NCBI GenBank assembly: GCA_910579745.1
Contig: CAJTVH010000045.1
Span: forward strand, 1-27,138
Source: an uncultured Clostridia bacterium
GTDB taxonomy: Bacteria; Bacillota; Clostridia; Lachnospirales; CAG-274
Direction of reading: 5' to 3'
DNA: 27,138 bases
Position numbers and translations under genes: made by a program. The notes below the pieces were generated by a model. That model was not told where the DNA came from, searched no databases, and saw only the letters and a program-made list of their open reading frames with translations. This document shows, piece after piece, positions 19,319 to 27,138 of the stretch; the stretch's first letter is position 1; every line of letters begins with the position of its first letter.

Positions 19319-20148
19319 GAGATTTACCAATTTTAAAACATAACGGGCAAAGAATTTTAACGACACAACAGTTGGCGGAGATTTATGAAACATCGGTTGA
19401 CAATATAAAAATGAATTTTAGCCGAAACAACAAAAATTTTGAGGAGGGAAAACATTATTATCTTTTAAAAGGTGAAGATTTAAAAGTGTTCAAAGAAAAT
19501 TTGCGGGTAACTAATAGTTACCTACAAATTTCAAATATGACAAGAAATCTTTACCTCTGGACAGAGCGGGGAGCAAACCGACATTGCAAAATCCTTGACA
19601 CAGATAAGGCGTGGGAGCAGTTCGACAGCTTAGAGGAAACGTATTTTAGGGTAAAAGAAACGGGTGCGTATGTGGAAGATATTACAATAGAAAATGTTAT
19701 ATCAAATCCTGATTTTGGAATAAAACTTCTGACAGAGCTTAAAATCAAAAAGGAAAAAATAAAAACTTTAGAAGTAACCAACAAACAGCAGGAACAGCTT
19801 ATCGGAGAGTTAAAGCCGAAAGCGGATTATACTGACACTATTTTACAGAGCAAGGCTCTTGTAAATATTAATCAAATAGCCAAGGATTATGGAATGAGCG
19901 CGAGACAGATGAATAAAATTCTCGCTGATAAGAACATACAGTATAAACAGGGTAATCAGTGGCTTTTGTACAGAAAGTATCACGATAAAGGGTATACGAG
20001 TTCGGAAACGGTAAATATCACAAGAACAGACGGAACGTCCGATGTTATTATGCGGACAAAATGGACGCAAAAAGGCAGGCTGTTTATATACGATTTGCTT
20101 AAAAGAGACGGAATTATACCGCTGATTGAGCGAAAACAAGCGGTGTGA
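19315..20148 (+). CDS. ORF6N/KilA-C domain antirepressor
   Basis: 277 residues. The N-terminal ORF6N-type domain spans ILKHNGQRILTTQQLAEIYE, then NIKMNFSRNNKNFEEGKHYY and LYLWTERGANRHCKILDTDK (to about residue 95). A coiled middle (KIKKEKIKTLEVTNKQQEQL) leads to the C-terminal KilA-C/ANT domain beginning LKPKADYTDTILQSKALVNI with the HTH-like INQIAKDYGMSARQMNKILA and ending TQKGRLFIYDLLKRDGIIPL. Such antirepressors bind phage repressors and favour induction. ATG 19315 uses AAAGGAG ~9 nt upstream and overlaps Rha by four bases. Its place before the tape measure gene is atypical. Confidence 0.9.
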   Translation: MRDLPILKHNGQRILTTQQLAEIYETSVDNIKMNFSRNNKNFEEGKHYYLLKGEDLKVFKENLRVTNSYLQISNMTRNLYLWTERGANRHCKILDTDKAWEQFDSLEETYFRVKETGAYVEDITIENVISNPDFGIKLLTELKIKKEKIKTLEVTNKQQEQLIGELKPKADYTDTILQSKALVNINQIAKDYGMSARQMNKILADKNIQYKQGNQWLLYRKYHDKGYTSSETVNITRTDGTSDVIMRTKWTQKGRLFIYDLLKRDGIIPLIERKQAV

Positions 20149-20197
20149 TAAAAATTAAGCAAACGCCGTTTAAAAGATAATAAAAACAATTATTCAG

Positions 20198-20221
20198 GCC
20201 TCCTTTTACGGAGGCTTTTTT
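20198..20221 (+). terminator. Terminator directly before the tape measure gene
   Basis: GCCTCC (20198-20203), loop TTTTAC, GGAGGC (20210-20215), then TTTTTT. It is only 16 bp before the tape measure start, so late RNA must pass it. Confidence 0.9.
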
Positions 20222-20237
20222 AATGGGGGTGAAAAAA

Positions 20238-22808
20238 ATGGGAGATGAAAACGCTATAACCTCACAAATACAAATATTAGACGATATAGCGGCTTTGGAT
20301 AATGTTATAAACAGAGTGGATGCTTTAATTCAAAGTATGGAGAGACTTGACAGTATAGCTAACGGAACGTTTAGGGGTATTAATAACGCTTCGGCTGTAA
20401 ATATTCCGTCTGTTCCCAGTGTTCCGAATATTCCTGAGCAAACCGCGCCTACTTTTGACTGGAGTTCACAGGGCGGTATAGATATTTTTAACGGTTCGGG
20501 GGCTGAGCGTTTCAGGGAGGAAATGAGCGCTTTAGACAGACAAATGGAACAGATTATAAGCAATCAGACCCGAATTGACAGTTTAGCCGACAATATGGAC
20601 ATTATTCCTAATAATATGATTAGTGACATTGATGGATTAAATCAAAGAATTTTAAATTTAGGCAATTCTATCGGGAATATTGAGCGGCGAAGAATTGATA
20701 ATATAGGGGCGGACAGGGTAAATAATCAAATAGAGGAACTAAGAGGGCAGTTAAACGAGGCGGCGCAGAGTCAAACGGCCTTAAACAGAGCTATAAGTAA
20801 TATGGACGTATCGGAGGCGCGAAGAGAGTATCAGAGACTTAATGAGACGATAAATAACGCCCAGAGAAATATAAGAGAAAATATAAATGAGCAGAACCGA
20901 TTTAACAACTCTATTCGTGACGGGACAAATTCGGCAAACGGACTTATGGGAACTTTAAAGAAGCTTTTTGGAATTTATGTGAGTATACAGGGAGCGAAAC
21001 AGATAATAGGGTTATCCGACCAAATGACACAATCAACCGCCAGACTCAATATGATAGTTGACGATAAGGGGTCTGTTGACGCTTTAAAAGATAAAATATT
21101 TGCCGTCGCTCAGGATTCAAGGGCTGATTATATGCAGACAATGGATTTAGTTGGGAAACTTGGATTACAGGCGGGAAAAGCTTTTAATTCAAATGATGAG
21201 CTGTTATCATTCGCGGACCAGTTAAATAAACAGTTCGCCATAGCCGGAACAGACACTCAGGGAATTGAGGCGGCCACGTTACAATTAACACAGGCTTTAG
21301 GTTCGGGCGTGTTACGAGGCGAGGAATTTAACTCGGTATTTGAACAGGCCCCTAATATTATACAAACTATAGCTGATTATTTGGGAAAAGATATTGGTGA
21401 GATGAGAGATTTGGCGGCGGAAGGAAAACTTACGGCGGATATTGTCAAGAACGCCTTGTTTTACTCAGCGGAAGCTACTAATAAAAAATTCGCTGAAATG
21501 CCTATGACTTTTTCCCAAATTTGGACGAGTATAAAAAATAACGCTGTTGTAGCTTTTGAACCTATTTTAAATAAGTTAAGCGAAGTGGCAAACAGTGAGG
21601 GCTTTCAGGCTCTTGTTAATGGAATTATTAACGGGCTTTCGATTATTGGGGAATATCTTTCGTATGTATTTGATTTTGTTTGTTCAATAGCGAGTTTCTT
21701 TTCGGAGAATTGGAGTACGATAGGGCCGATAATTGAATCGATAGCGATAGCTGTCGGAATAGTCACTACGGCTTTTGTAGTATTTAAAGCGGCGATAACG
21801 GCAGCTCATATAGTAATGGATTTATTTACAAAGCACCCAATTATATTATTTATAACCGCTATAATAGCGGTTATTGTATGGCTTATAAATAAGCTCGGCG
21901 GTTTAAGAGCTTGCTGGGAGCTTGTGAAAATGCGTTTTCAGTGGGGGCTTATAGCTTTGGAAATGGCCTGGAATACGGTCGTCGCGTCTATTATATATGT
22001 TATAGACAGCTTAAAGATTGCCATGATATGGTGCAAAAATAAAGTTCTTAACGCTTGGGATAATATGTCTTTAGGAATTAGTACTGCTTGTACGGCGATT
22101 CAAAATTTTATAGGCGACATGAAAGCGGGAGCGTTACAGCTTTTACAGGATATGATTAATGGGGCTATTGATTTAATTAATGATTTTATATCTAAAGTAA
22201 ATAGCCTTGGGCTTGTAGAATTTGGTTTGATTGAAAAAGTTACTTTCGGAACGGAAGCGGCGGCGGCAAATGAGGTGGAAAAAGCGGCGAGAAACGCTGA
22301 GTTACAGGCGAAAAGAGATAAAATAAACGCCGATATGGCGGCGAGAGACGCTGAACTTGATAACGCCATAGCTGACAGGGAGAAAAACTGGAACGAGGCT
22401 ATGAATAAAAACGAGGCTTTGTCAAATGAAATGGATAAGGTAATAGCTGACGGCATGGCCGCGTATAACGCCGCTAAAGTTGAGGAAACTTTTAACGAAT
22501 CAGACATTGGCAGTAAGGTTCCGCAAACGCCCACCGCCGCGGCCGCCCCTAAATTAAATTCTATTGATAAAGTTAAAAAAGTAGACAAAGTTGGGGGTAC
22601 GGTTGACGTATCGAGCGAAGATTTGAAACGAATGAGAGACATTTACGAAAATGACATTATACAAGAGGTTTACCAATCTAATATAACCCCGCAGGTTAAT
22701 ATACAATTCGGGGATGTAAAAGAAACCGCTGACGTTGATAAAATACTTGGGTTAATCAAAGGCAAAATCAAGGAAAGCATAAATATACAAGCCGACGGCG
22801 TACATTAA
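20238..22808 (+). CDS. Tail tape measure protein
   Basis: 856 residues setting tail length. Residues 1-240 are coiled coil rich in Asn/Gln/Arg. Residues ~255-435 form the conserved tape measure domain (SDQMTQSTARLNMIVDD, then QLTQALGSGVLRGEEFNSVF and EQAPNIIQTIADYLGKDIGE). Residues ~467-550 hold hydrophobic helices thought to enter the host membrane. Residues ~675-750 are an Ala-rich coiled coil (NEVEKAARNAELQAKRDKIN onward). ATG 20238 is preferred since GGGGGTGA precedes it; ATG 20223 lies before that site and abuts a terminator. No lytic domain is recognised. A perfect 11-bp inverted repeat lies in the membrane-helix coding part near 21857-21879. Confidence 0.92.
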   Translation: MGDENAITSQIQILDDIAALDNVINRVDALIQSMERLDSIANGTFRGINNASAVNIPSVPSVPNIPEQTAPTFDWSSQGGIDIFNGSGAERFREEMSALDRQMEQIISNQTRIDSLADNMDIIPNNMISDIDGLNQRILNLGNSIGNIERRRIDNIGADRVNNQIEELRGQLNEAAQSQTALNRAISNMDVSEARREYQRLNETINNAQRNIRENINEQNRFNNSIRDGTNSANGLMGTLKKLFGIYVSIQGAKQIIGLSDQMTQSTARLNMIVDDKGSVDALKDKIFAVAQDSRADYMQTMDLVGKLGLQAGKAFNSNDELLSFADQLNKQFAIAGTDTQGIEAATLQLTQALGSGVLRGEEFNSVFEQAPNIIQTIADYLGKDIGEMRDLAAEGKLTADIVKNALFYSAEATNKKFAEMPMTFSQIWTSIKNNAVVAFEPILNKLSEVANSEGFQALVNGIINGLSIIGEYLSYVFDFVCSIASFFSENWSTIGPIIESIAIAVGIVTTAFVVFKAAITAAHIVMDLFTKHPIILFITAIIAVIVWLINKLGGLRACWELVKMRFQWGLIALEMAWNTVVASIIYVIDSLKIAMIWCKNKVLNAWDNMSLGISTACTAIQNFIGDMKAGALQLLQDMINGAIDLINDFISKVNSLGLVEFGLIEKVTFGTEAAAANEVEKAARNAELQAKRDKINADMAARDAELDNAIADREKNWNEAMNKNEALSNEMDKVIADGMAAYNAAKVEETFNESDIGSKVPQTPTAAAAPKLNSIDKVKKVDKVGGTVDVSSEDLKRMRDIYENDIIQEVYQSNITPQVNIQFGDVKETADVDKILGLIKGKIKESINIQADGVH

Positions 22809-22820
22809 GGGAGGTTTTTT

Positions 22821-23522
22821 ATGAATACGGCGTATACTTTTAATTTTTCATACGACAATGAGCCGGACAGTATTATAACACTGCCGATACCTCCCGAGTC
22901 GTTTAACACGGACGTGGGAGGAAAAAATGAGACTGTGGAGATTGTCAATATAGGAGAGGTCAATATTTTAAAAGATATTGCCCTGCGTGATTTCAGTTTT
23001 AAAATTCTTCTTCCAAAAGATAACGCTTTGTCGATTATTAAGGACTCGGAGTTTAAGGAGCCTATTTTTTATTTATCAAGGTTTAGGGAATATAAGGCGA
23101 ATAAGAAGCCTGTGCGTTTTTTTATCACAAGGCTTTTACCCAGCGGAAAGGAGATTTTCAAAGGAAATCTCCTTGTCTCTTTTGAGGATTATTCTGTCGA
23201 GGAAAACGCTGGGGAAAAGGGTGATTTTTGGGTTGAGATTAATTTAAAGGAATACAGGGAAATTAGAAACGTAATAACAAAAGACACGGGGAAATCCGAC
23301 TCGGAGGGCAATAGGGTTGTCAATCAGGAAATACAAAGAACCATAAAAGAGACGGCGAAAACTTATACTGTTAAAAGCGGGGACACTCTTTGGAAAATCG
23401 CTAAGCTTGAGTTAAACGATGGGAGCCGGTACGGTGAAATCGCCGGTTTAAACGGTATTACCGATACGGATGAGATTATTTACCCTGTTTTGGAGGCGGG
23501 AAAGGTATTACGGCTTCCGTAG
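22821..23522 (+). CDS. LysM baseplate protein, XkdP-like
   Basis: 233 residues. The N-terminal part (FNFSYDNEPDSIITLPIPPE, then SFNTDVGGKNETVEIVNIGE) has the common PPE/IGE pattern of gp53/XkdP-type hub proteins. The C-terminal LysM domain (residues ~185-233: TYTVKSGDTLWKIAKLELND, then IYPVLEAGKVLRLP) binds peptidoglycan or fixes the protein in the baseplate. GGGAGG precedes the ATG. A 10-bp perfect hairpin lies in the coding sequence at about 23149-23175. It sits between tape measure and XkdQ-like genes as in PBSX. Confidence 0.9.
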   Translation: MNTAYTFNFSYDNEPDSIITLPIPPESFNTDVGGKNETVEIVNIGEVNILKDIALRDFSFKILLPKDNALSIIKDSEFKEPIFYLSRFREYKANKKPVRFFITRLLPSGKEIFKGNLLVSFEDYSVEENAGEKGDFWVEINLKEYREIRNVITKDTGKSDSEGNRVVNQEIQRTIKETAKTYTVKSGDTLWKIAKLELNDGSRYGEIAGLNGITDTDEIIYPVLEAGKVLRLP

Positions 23523-23534
23523 GAGGTTTTGTTT

Positions 23535-24527
23535 ATGAATATTAAACTTATAATAATAAATAAAAAAAACGAGTATGACATATCAAATTTGTGCGGGGGC
23601 GATATAAAGGTTGACAGGGAAATAGCGGGCGTTCCCTCAAAACTTACCTTTACGGTGTACAAAAATGTTACCGCTGAGACGGGATACGCTTTCACGGAGG
23701 GGGATAACGTTAGATTATGGGTTGACGGCTATCCAATGTTTAACGGTTATATTTTCACGAGGAAAAGAGGGAAAGAACAGGAAGTACAGGTTACGGCCTA
23801 TGACCAGATGAGGTATTTAAAAAATAAGGACACTTATGTTTATGATTATAAAAAAGCCTCTGATATTTTAAAAACGATTGCCGATGTTTATAAATTAAAC
23901 GTAGGTGAGATAGAGGATACGGGATATGTTATTGAGAGTCTTGTAGAGGATAACAAATCCCTTTTTGATATTATTCTTGACGGTATTGACATTACTTTGT
24001 CAAACGCTAAAAAGTGGTTCGTCTTATATGACGATTTCGGGAAACTGACATTAAAGAATATTAATAATATGCGGCTGCCCCTTTTAATGGTTACGGATGA
24101 CGGAACCGTTACCGATTTCAGCTATTCAACGGATATTGACAGCGACACATATAATCTTATAAAACTGTATAGAGATAACGAGGATACGGGAAAACGGGAA
24201 ACTTTCGTGTCACAGGACAAAGGAAAGCAAAAGAAATGGGGAATTTTACAGTATTATGAGAAAGCGCCCGATAACTTTAACGACGCTCAGATAGGAGATT
24301 ACAGCGATAAATTGCTTGGCCTGAAAAACAGGGTGAGGCGGTCTTTAAGCGTTGAGTGTATCGGTATGGGAAATGATGAGGTTAAAATCAGGGGCGGAAG
24401 CGGAATATTCGTGAAAATTGATAACTGCGGGGAAAACAATATTAATAACTGGATGATTGTTGAGAAGTGCGGGCATACATTCAGCAATAATTTACATACC
24501 CTTAAAATTGATTTATTTGATTTCTGA
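23535..24527 (+). CDS. Baseplate hub protein, XkdQ/gpD-like
   Basis: 330 residues. It opens with a beta-rich part (YDISNLCGGDIKVDREIAGV, then PSKLTFTVYKN) and continues with GDNVRLWVDGYPMFNGYIFT and a middle of LKTIADVYKLNVGEIEDTGY, the pattern of XkdQ/P2 gpD-type hub proteins that thread the tube onto the spike. The C-terminus (NNWMIVEKCGHTFSNNLHTL) is also typical. ATG 23535 uses AGGAGG; the in-frame TTG 23529 is too close to it. Confidence 0.88.
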   Translation: MNIKLIIINKKNEYDISNLCGGDIKVDREIAGVPSKLTFTVYKNVTAETGYAFTEGDNVRLWVDGYPMFNGYIFTRKRGKEQEVQVTAYDQMRYLKNKDTYVYDYKKASDILKTIADVYKLNVGEIEDTGYVIESLVEDNKSLFDIILDGIDITLSNAKKWFVLYDDFGKLTLKNINNMRLPLLMVTDDGTVTDFSYSTDIDSDTYNLIKLYRDNEDTGKRETFVSQDKGKQKKWGILQYYEKAPDNFNDAQIGDYSDKLLGLKNRVRRSLSVECIGMGNDEVKIRGGSGIFVKIDNCGENNINNWMIVEKCGHTFSNNLHTLKIDLFDF

Positions 24528-24540
24528 GAGGAGTTTTTTG

Positions 24541-24888
24541 ATGTTAAGCGTAATTAAAGAAGCTGTTAAACAAACGATAGAGGCCGAGAAGTTGACGGAT
24601 TTTACCGCTGGGACCGTGTTATCCGTCAATCCGCTGAAAATAGAGATAACAAAGAAACTCATACTTGGAAGTAATCAGCTCGCTGTTTCCGAAAGGCTTA
24701 CAGACCATTTCGAGTATATGACATCGGTGGAAAACGATTTTGAGGATATTAAAGACAAAAGCAAGTATGAGGCGAGAAAGAAATATATTGTATACGGCGG
24801 GCTCAAGGCTGGCGACAAGGTTATATTGGCTAGAAAAGCGGGAGGGCAGAAATATTTTGTGATTGACAGGGCGGGGGAAACGAGATGA
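24541..24888 (+). CDS. Baseplate protein, XkdR-like (DUF2577)
   Basis: 115 residues. The region FTAGTVLSVNPLKIEITKKL (about 22-41) followed by a beta-rich C-terminal half (YIVYGGLKAGDKVILARKAG) is the DUF2577/XkdR pattern, an OB-like baseplate component. ATG 24541 follows GAGAGGAG. It overlaps the next gene by ATGA. Confidence 0.85.
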   Translation: MLSVIKEAVKQTIEAEKLTDFTAGTVLSVNPLKIEITKKLILGSNQLAVSERLTDHFEYMTSVENDFEDIKDKSKYEARKKYIVYGGLKAGDKVILARKAGGQKYFVIDRAGETR

Positions 24889-25289
24889 TACCTTTAAGCG
24901 GTACAAATATAAACGGAAACATAGCTGTGGAAAAACAGCCGTCTTTGTCCTATAAAATGAGGCTTGAGAAAGAGCGGATTGAGAGAACCGTTGACGGAGC
25001 TGAGGCGGTTAAGCAGATGATTTACAAAACCCTTATGACAGACCGTTATAAGTTTGAAATCTACGACTGGAACTACGGGGTTGAGCTTGATGATTTAACT
25101 GGAAAGCCCAAAGAGTTTGTCAAAGCGGAGCTTCCAAGAAGAATAGAGGACGCTTTGATTGCCGATGACAGGGTAAACGAGGTTACGGACTTTGAGTTTA
25201 CCGATATTGATAAAACCGCTTTGGCGGTTAAGTTCACGGTTAAAACGATTTTCGGGGACATTGAGGCGGAAAAGGAGGTTAGTATTTAG
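24885..25289 (+). CDS. Baseplate wedge protein, XkdS-like (DUF2634, gpW/gp25 type)
   Basis: 134 residues. The central KQMIYKTLMTDRYKFEIYDW (about 45-64) then NYGVELDDLTGK and ELPRRIEDALIADDRVNEVT match the DUF2634/gp25-like family that starts sheath assembly at the baseplate. The C-terminus is beta-rich. It starts at an ATGA overlap and its stop TAG shares a base with the next GTG. Confidence 0.88.
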   Translation: MIPLSGTNINGNIAVEKQPSLSYKMRLEKERIERTVDGAEAVKQMIYKTLMTDRYKFEIYDWNYGVELDDLTGKPKEFVKAELPRRIEDALIADDRVNEVTDFEFTDIDKTALAVKFTVKTIFGDIEAEKEVSI

Positions 25290-26386
25290 TGTTTGAGGAA
25301 ATGACTTTCGAGTATTTAATAAACAGGGCCTTGTCTTATGTGTCAAAGGATTTTGACAAAAGGCAGGGCTCAGTTATTTATGACGCTTTAGCGCCTTTCT
25401 GCGCTGAGCTGGCACAGGTATACATAGCCCTTGACACGTTTTTAAATGAGACTTTCGCCGATACGGCCGGAAGAAAGTATTTAATAAAGAGGGCGGCGGA
25501 AAGGGGGCTGAAACCCAAAGAGGCGACTTACGCCGTTGTCACGGCTCAGATGACGGGGGATTTCTCCCTTGATGAGGGCGTAAGGTTTAATCTTGATGAG
25601 CTGAATTTTGTTTATACAGGTGAGCGTGAGGAAACGGGGGAATATAAGTTAAGGTGCGAGACGGCGGGGACTGCTGGAAACGTGACTTACGGAACACTTA
25701 TTCCCATTGACAGCGTAAAGGGGCTTGAGTCGGCTGAGATAATAGGAATAGCCGTATCGGCGAGAGACGAGGAGACAACGGGGGATTTTAGAAAGCGTTA
25801 TTTTGACAGTTTTGAGAGTCAGGCGTTTGGAGGCAACAGAAAAGACTATGAGGAAAAAACACTCGCCCTAAATGACGCTGAGGAAATTTACAATAACGGC
25901 GGTGTGGGAGGCGTTAAACTGTACAGAACGCCTAATGGCGGCGGTACTGTTGACATAGTGTTTACAAATAACAGTAATGAGAAACCGTCTGAAAAGCTGG
26001 TTGAGCTGGTACAGACAGCGGTAGACCCAATAGTTAATAAAGGTGACGGAATGGGTTTCGCCCCGATAGGACATTCCGTGACGGTTTCGGGGGTGTCGGA
26101 AACAGTTGTTGATTTCGATATTAAGGTTGTATTGGAGTCTGATTATGTTATTGACGACGTGAGGGAGGCTGTTAAAAATGTTTTGGGGGATTATTTAAAG
26201 TCATTGAGAAAAGAGTGGGCGGGTAATAATAATATTACGGTATATAAGTTTGTGTCAGGGTCTGAGGTTTTAAAGGTTGGGGGTATCAAAAATGTTGAGA
26301 GCATACTCCTTAACAATTCCGCCTCCGACGTTATACTTGACAAAAACAGTATACCAGTTAGGGGGAATGTGAGTGTCACTGCTTGA
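25289..26386 (+). CDS. Baseplate J-like protein, XkdT-like
   Basis: 365 residues with a GTG start. N-terminal helices (FEEMTFEYLINRALSYVSKD, then FDKRQGSVIYDALAPFCAEL) lead into the J domain: TAGRKYLIKRAAERGLKPKE, RDEETTGDFRKRYFDSFESQ, AFGGNRKDYEEKTLALNDAE and the GGVGGVKLYRTPNGGGTVDI strand. This is the wedge protein linking hub and fibres. AAAAGGAGG lies in the end of the preceding gene. It overlaps the next gene. Confidence 0.93.
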   Translation: MFEEMTFEYLINRALSYVSKDFDKRQGSVIYDALAPFCAELAQVYIALDTFLNETFADTAGRKYLIKRAAERGLKPKEATYAVVTAQMTGDFSLDEGVRFNLDELNFVYTGEREETGEYKLRCETAGTAGNVTYGTLIPIDSVKGLESAEIIGIAVSARDEETTGDFRKRYFDSFESQAFGGNRKDYEEKTLALNDAEEIYNNGGVGGVKLYRTPNGGGTVDIVFTNNSNEKPSEKLVELVQTAVDPIVNKGDGMGFAPIGHSVTVSGVSETVVDFDIKVVLESDYVIDDVREAVKNVLGDYLKSLRKEWAGNNNITVYKFVSGSEVLKVGGIKNVESILLNNSASDVILDKNSIPVRGNVSVTA

Positions 26387-26921
26387 GCTTTTACCGGAGT
26401 TTATTAGTGAAATCAAGGAAATGAGGGTTATTATGTCCGTCGAGGATAATTTTCTGACGGGAAAGGGTGATAATCTTGATTTGGCGGTAAAGAGCGTGTT
26501 TAAGGACCAGTTTATTAACACGGCGACAGAGGCTGGTGTTAAACGGTATGAGGATATGCTTGGGATAGCGGCGAGAGCGTCTGAGGGGCTTGATGTAAGA
26601 AAGTTTAGACTGTTTGTGAGGTTTAATGAGAAACTGCCGTATACCGTGCCTAAGCTAAAAGAACAGCTTGCGGCGTTATGCGGTGATGACGGCTATAGTG
26701 TTACGCTTGACGCTGTTAAATTTAACTTGATTGTGAGAATAGCTCTCAAAAGTAAAGGTATGGCTGACGAGGTTGGGGCTATGCTTGAGAGAATGGTTCC
26801 CCTTAATATGAATATTGATTTGGATTTAATGTACAATCAGCATTTGACGGTGGGAAAGTTTACCCATGGATTTTTAAGTAAGTATACCCAAAAAGGAATA
26901 AGGGAAGAGGTGTTAAGGTAA
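26373..26921 (+). CDS. Baseplate/tail protein I, XkdU-like (DUF2313)
   Basis: 182 residues with a GTG start at 26373 (GGGGG 7 nt upstream) that overlaps the J gene. LLELLPEFISEIKEMRVIMS (about 3-22) and the later TVPKLKEQLAALCGDDGYSV fit the XkdU/YmfQ (DUF2313) family, which ties tail fibres to the baseplate. The C-terminus is GKFTHGFLSKYTQKGIREEV. The following fibre gene overlaps by TAATG. Confidence 0.88.
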   Translation: MSLLELLPEFISEIKEMRVIMSVEDNFLTGKGDNLDLAVKSVFKDQFINTATEAGVKRYEDMLGIAARASEGLDVRKFRLFVRFNEKLPYTVPKLKEQLAALCGDDGYSVTLDAVKFNLIVRIALKSKGMADEVGAMLERMVPLNMNIDLDLMYNQHLTVGKFTHGFLSKYTQKGIREEVLR

Positions 26922-27138
26922 TGTCGGAAAACACGAAAAATTATTATTTAAGAAAAGACGCCCCTGAGGATTTTTATGATGTTGGGGTGGTAAACGCTAA
27001 CTTGGATAAAATTGACACGGCTTTGAAAAGTATTGACACAGAGGCGAGAAATAAAGACGGTGGAAACGCCGATACGGTGGACGGGTATCACGCCTCGGAG
27101 TTTACGAAATACAGGGAATTTAACTCACTTGACGAATT
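26921..27138 (+). CDS. Tail fibre-like protein, N-terminal part (cut by window end)
   Basis: 72 codons seen and the gene continues past the window. MSENTKNYYLRKDAPEDFYD then VGVVNANLDKIDTALKS is a baseplate-attachment opening common to Bacillota phage fibres. RNKDGGNADTVDGYHASEF contains the NADTVDGxHA motif that is repeated in many tail fibre and side-tail proteins. TAATG coupling to the XkdU-like gene supports the role. Receptor-binding parts lie outside the window. Confidence 0.8.
   Translation, partial: MSENTKNYYLRKDAPEDFYDVGVVNANLDKIDTALKSIDTEARNKDGGNADTVDGYHASEFTKYREFNSLDE

Noticed and set aside
22100..22642. 180-aa antisense frame under the tape measure gene
   Set aside because: Mirror of the Ala-rich coiled-coil coding sequence; no start signals and no recognisable domain.

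Overview
The window is about 27 kb of low-GC (mid-to-upper 30s % by eye) DNA with strong AGGAGG-type ribosome binding sites, TTGACA-17-TATAAT promoters and ATG/GTG/TTG starts. This fits an anaerobic Bacillota (Clostridia-type) host. From about position 2100 rightward it is the late, virion-building half of a temperate myophage prophage, almost all on the + strand. Genus and species cannot be named from the sequence alone.

Layout. 1-2100: a non-structural left end holding four 11-bp iterons, a tRNA T-arm-like segment, a 174-bp palindromic element, and two tandem paralogous modules on the - strand. Each module has a promoter, a 34-38 aa hydrophobic peptide, a GGGGC hairpin, a small membrane ORF and a small DNA-binding protein (ribbon-helix-helix in one, excisionase-like HTH in the other). 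2146-2700: compact tyrosine integrase. 2700-2998: a non-coding block of inverted repeats before the terminase. 2998-12117: lambda-type packaging and head genes (Nu1- and GpA-like terminase, DUF6148/gpW-like protein, portal, ClpP-type protease with nested scaffold, decoration protein, capsid E, FII-like connector). 12122-15745: gpZ-like protein, probable tail completion proteins, contractile sheath and tube. 16135-16970: tail assembly chaperone with a probable -1 frameshift. 20238-27138: tape measure and PBSX/P2-type baseplate genes (XkdP, Q, R, S, T, U-like), ending inside a tail-fibre-like gene. The head is lambda-like and the tail is P2/PBSX-like, so the phage is a mosaic.

The striking feature is the number of small self-contained cassettes, each with its own promoter and usually its own terminator, inserted at gene boundaries of the late operon. 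They are two HicAB toxin-antitoxin pairs on either side of the portal gene, a Hol_Tox-type type I toxin after the tube gene, an Fst-like type I toxin after the tail chaperone, a membrane-anchored orphan protein, an orphan ribbon-helix-helix protein sitting between two copies of a duplicated leader, and a Rha/ORF6N-KilAC antirepressor pair before the tape measure gene. With the two left-end modules there are at least six candidate toxin-antitoxin loci. The best-supported new observation is in the Fst-like locus. Its antisense RNA carries 16 nt that can pair without interruption across the toxin start codon, and the two RNAs share a bidirectional terminator.
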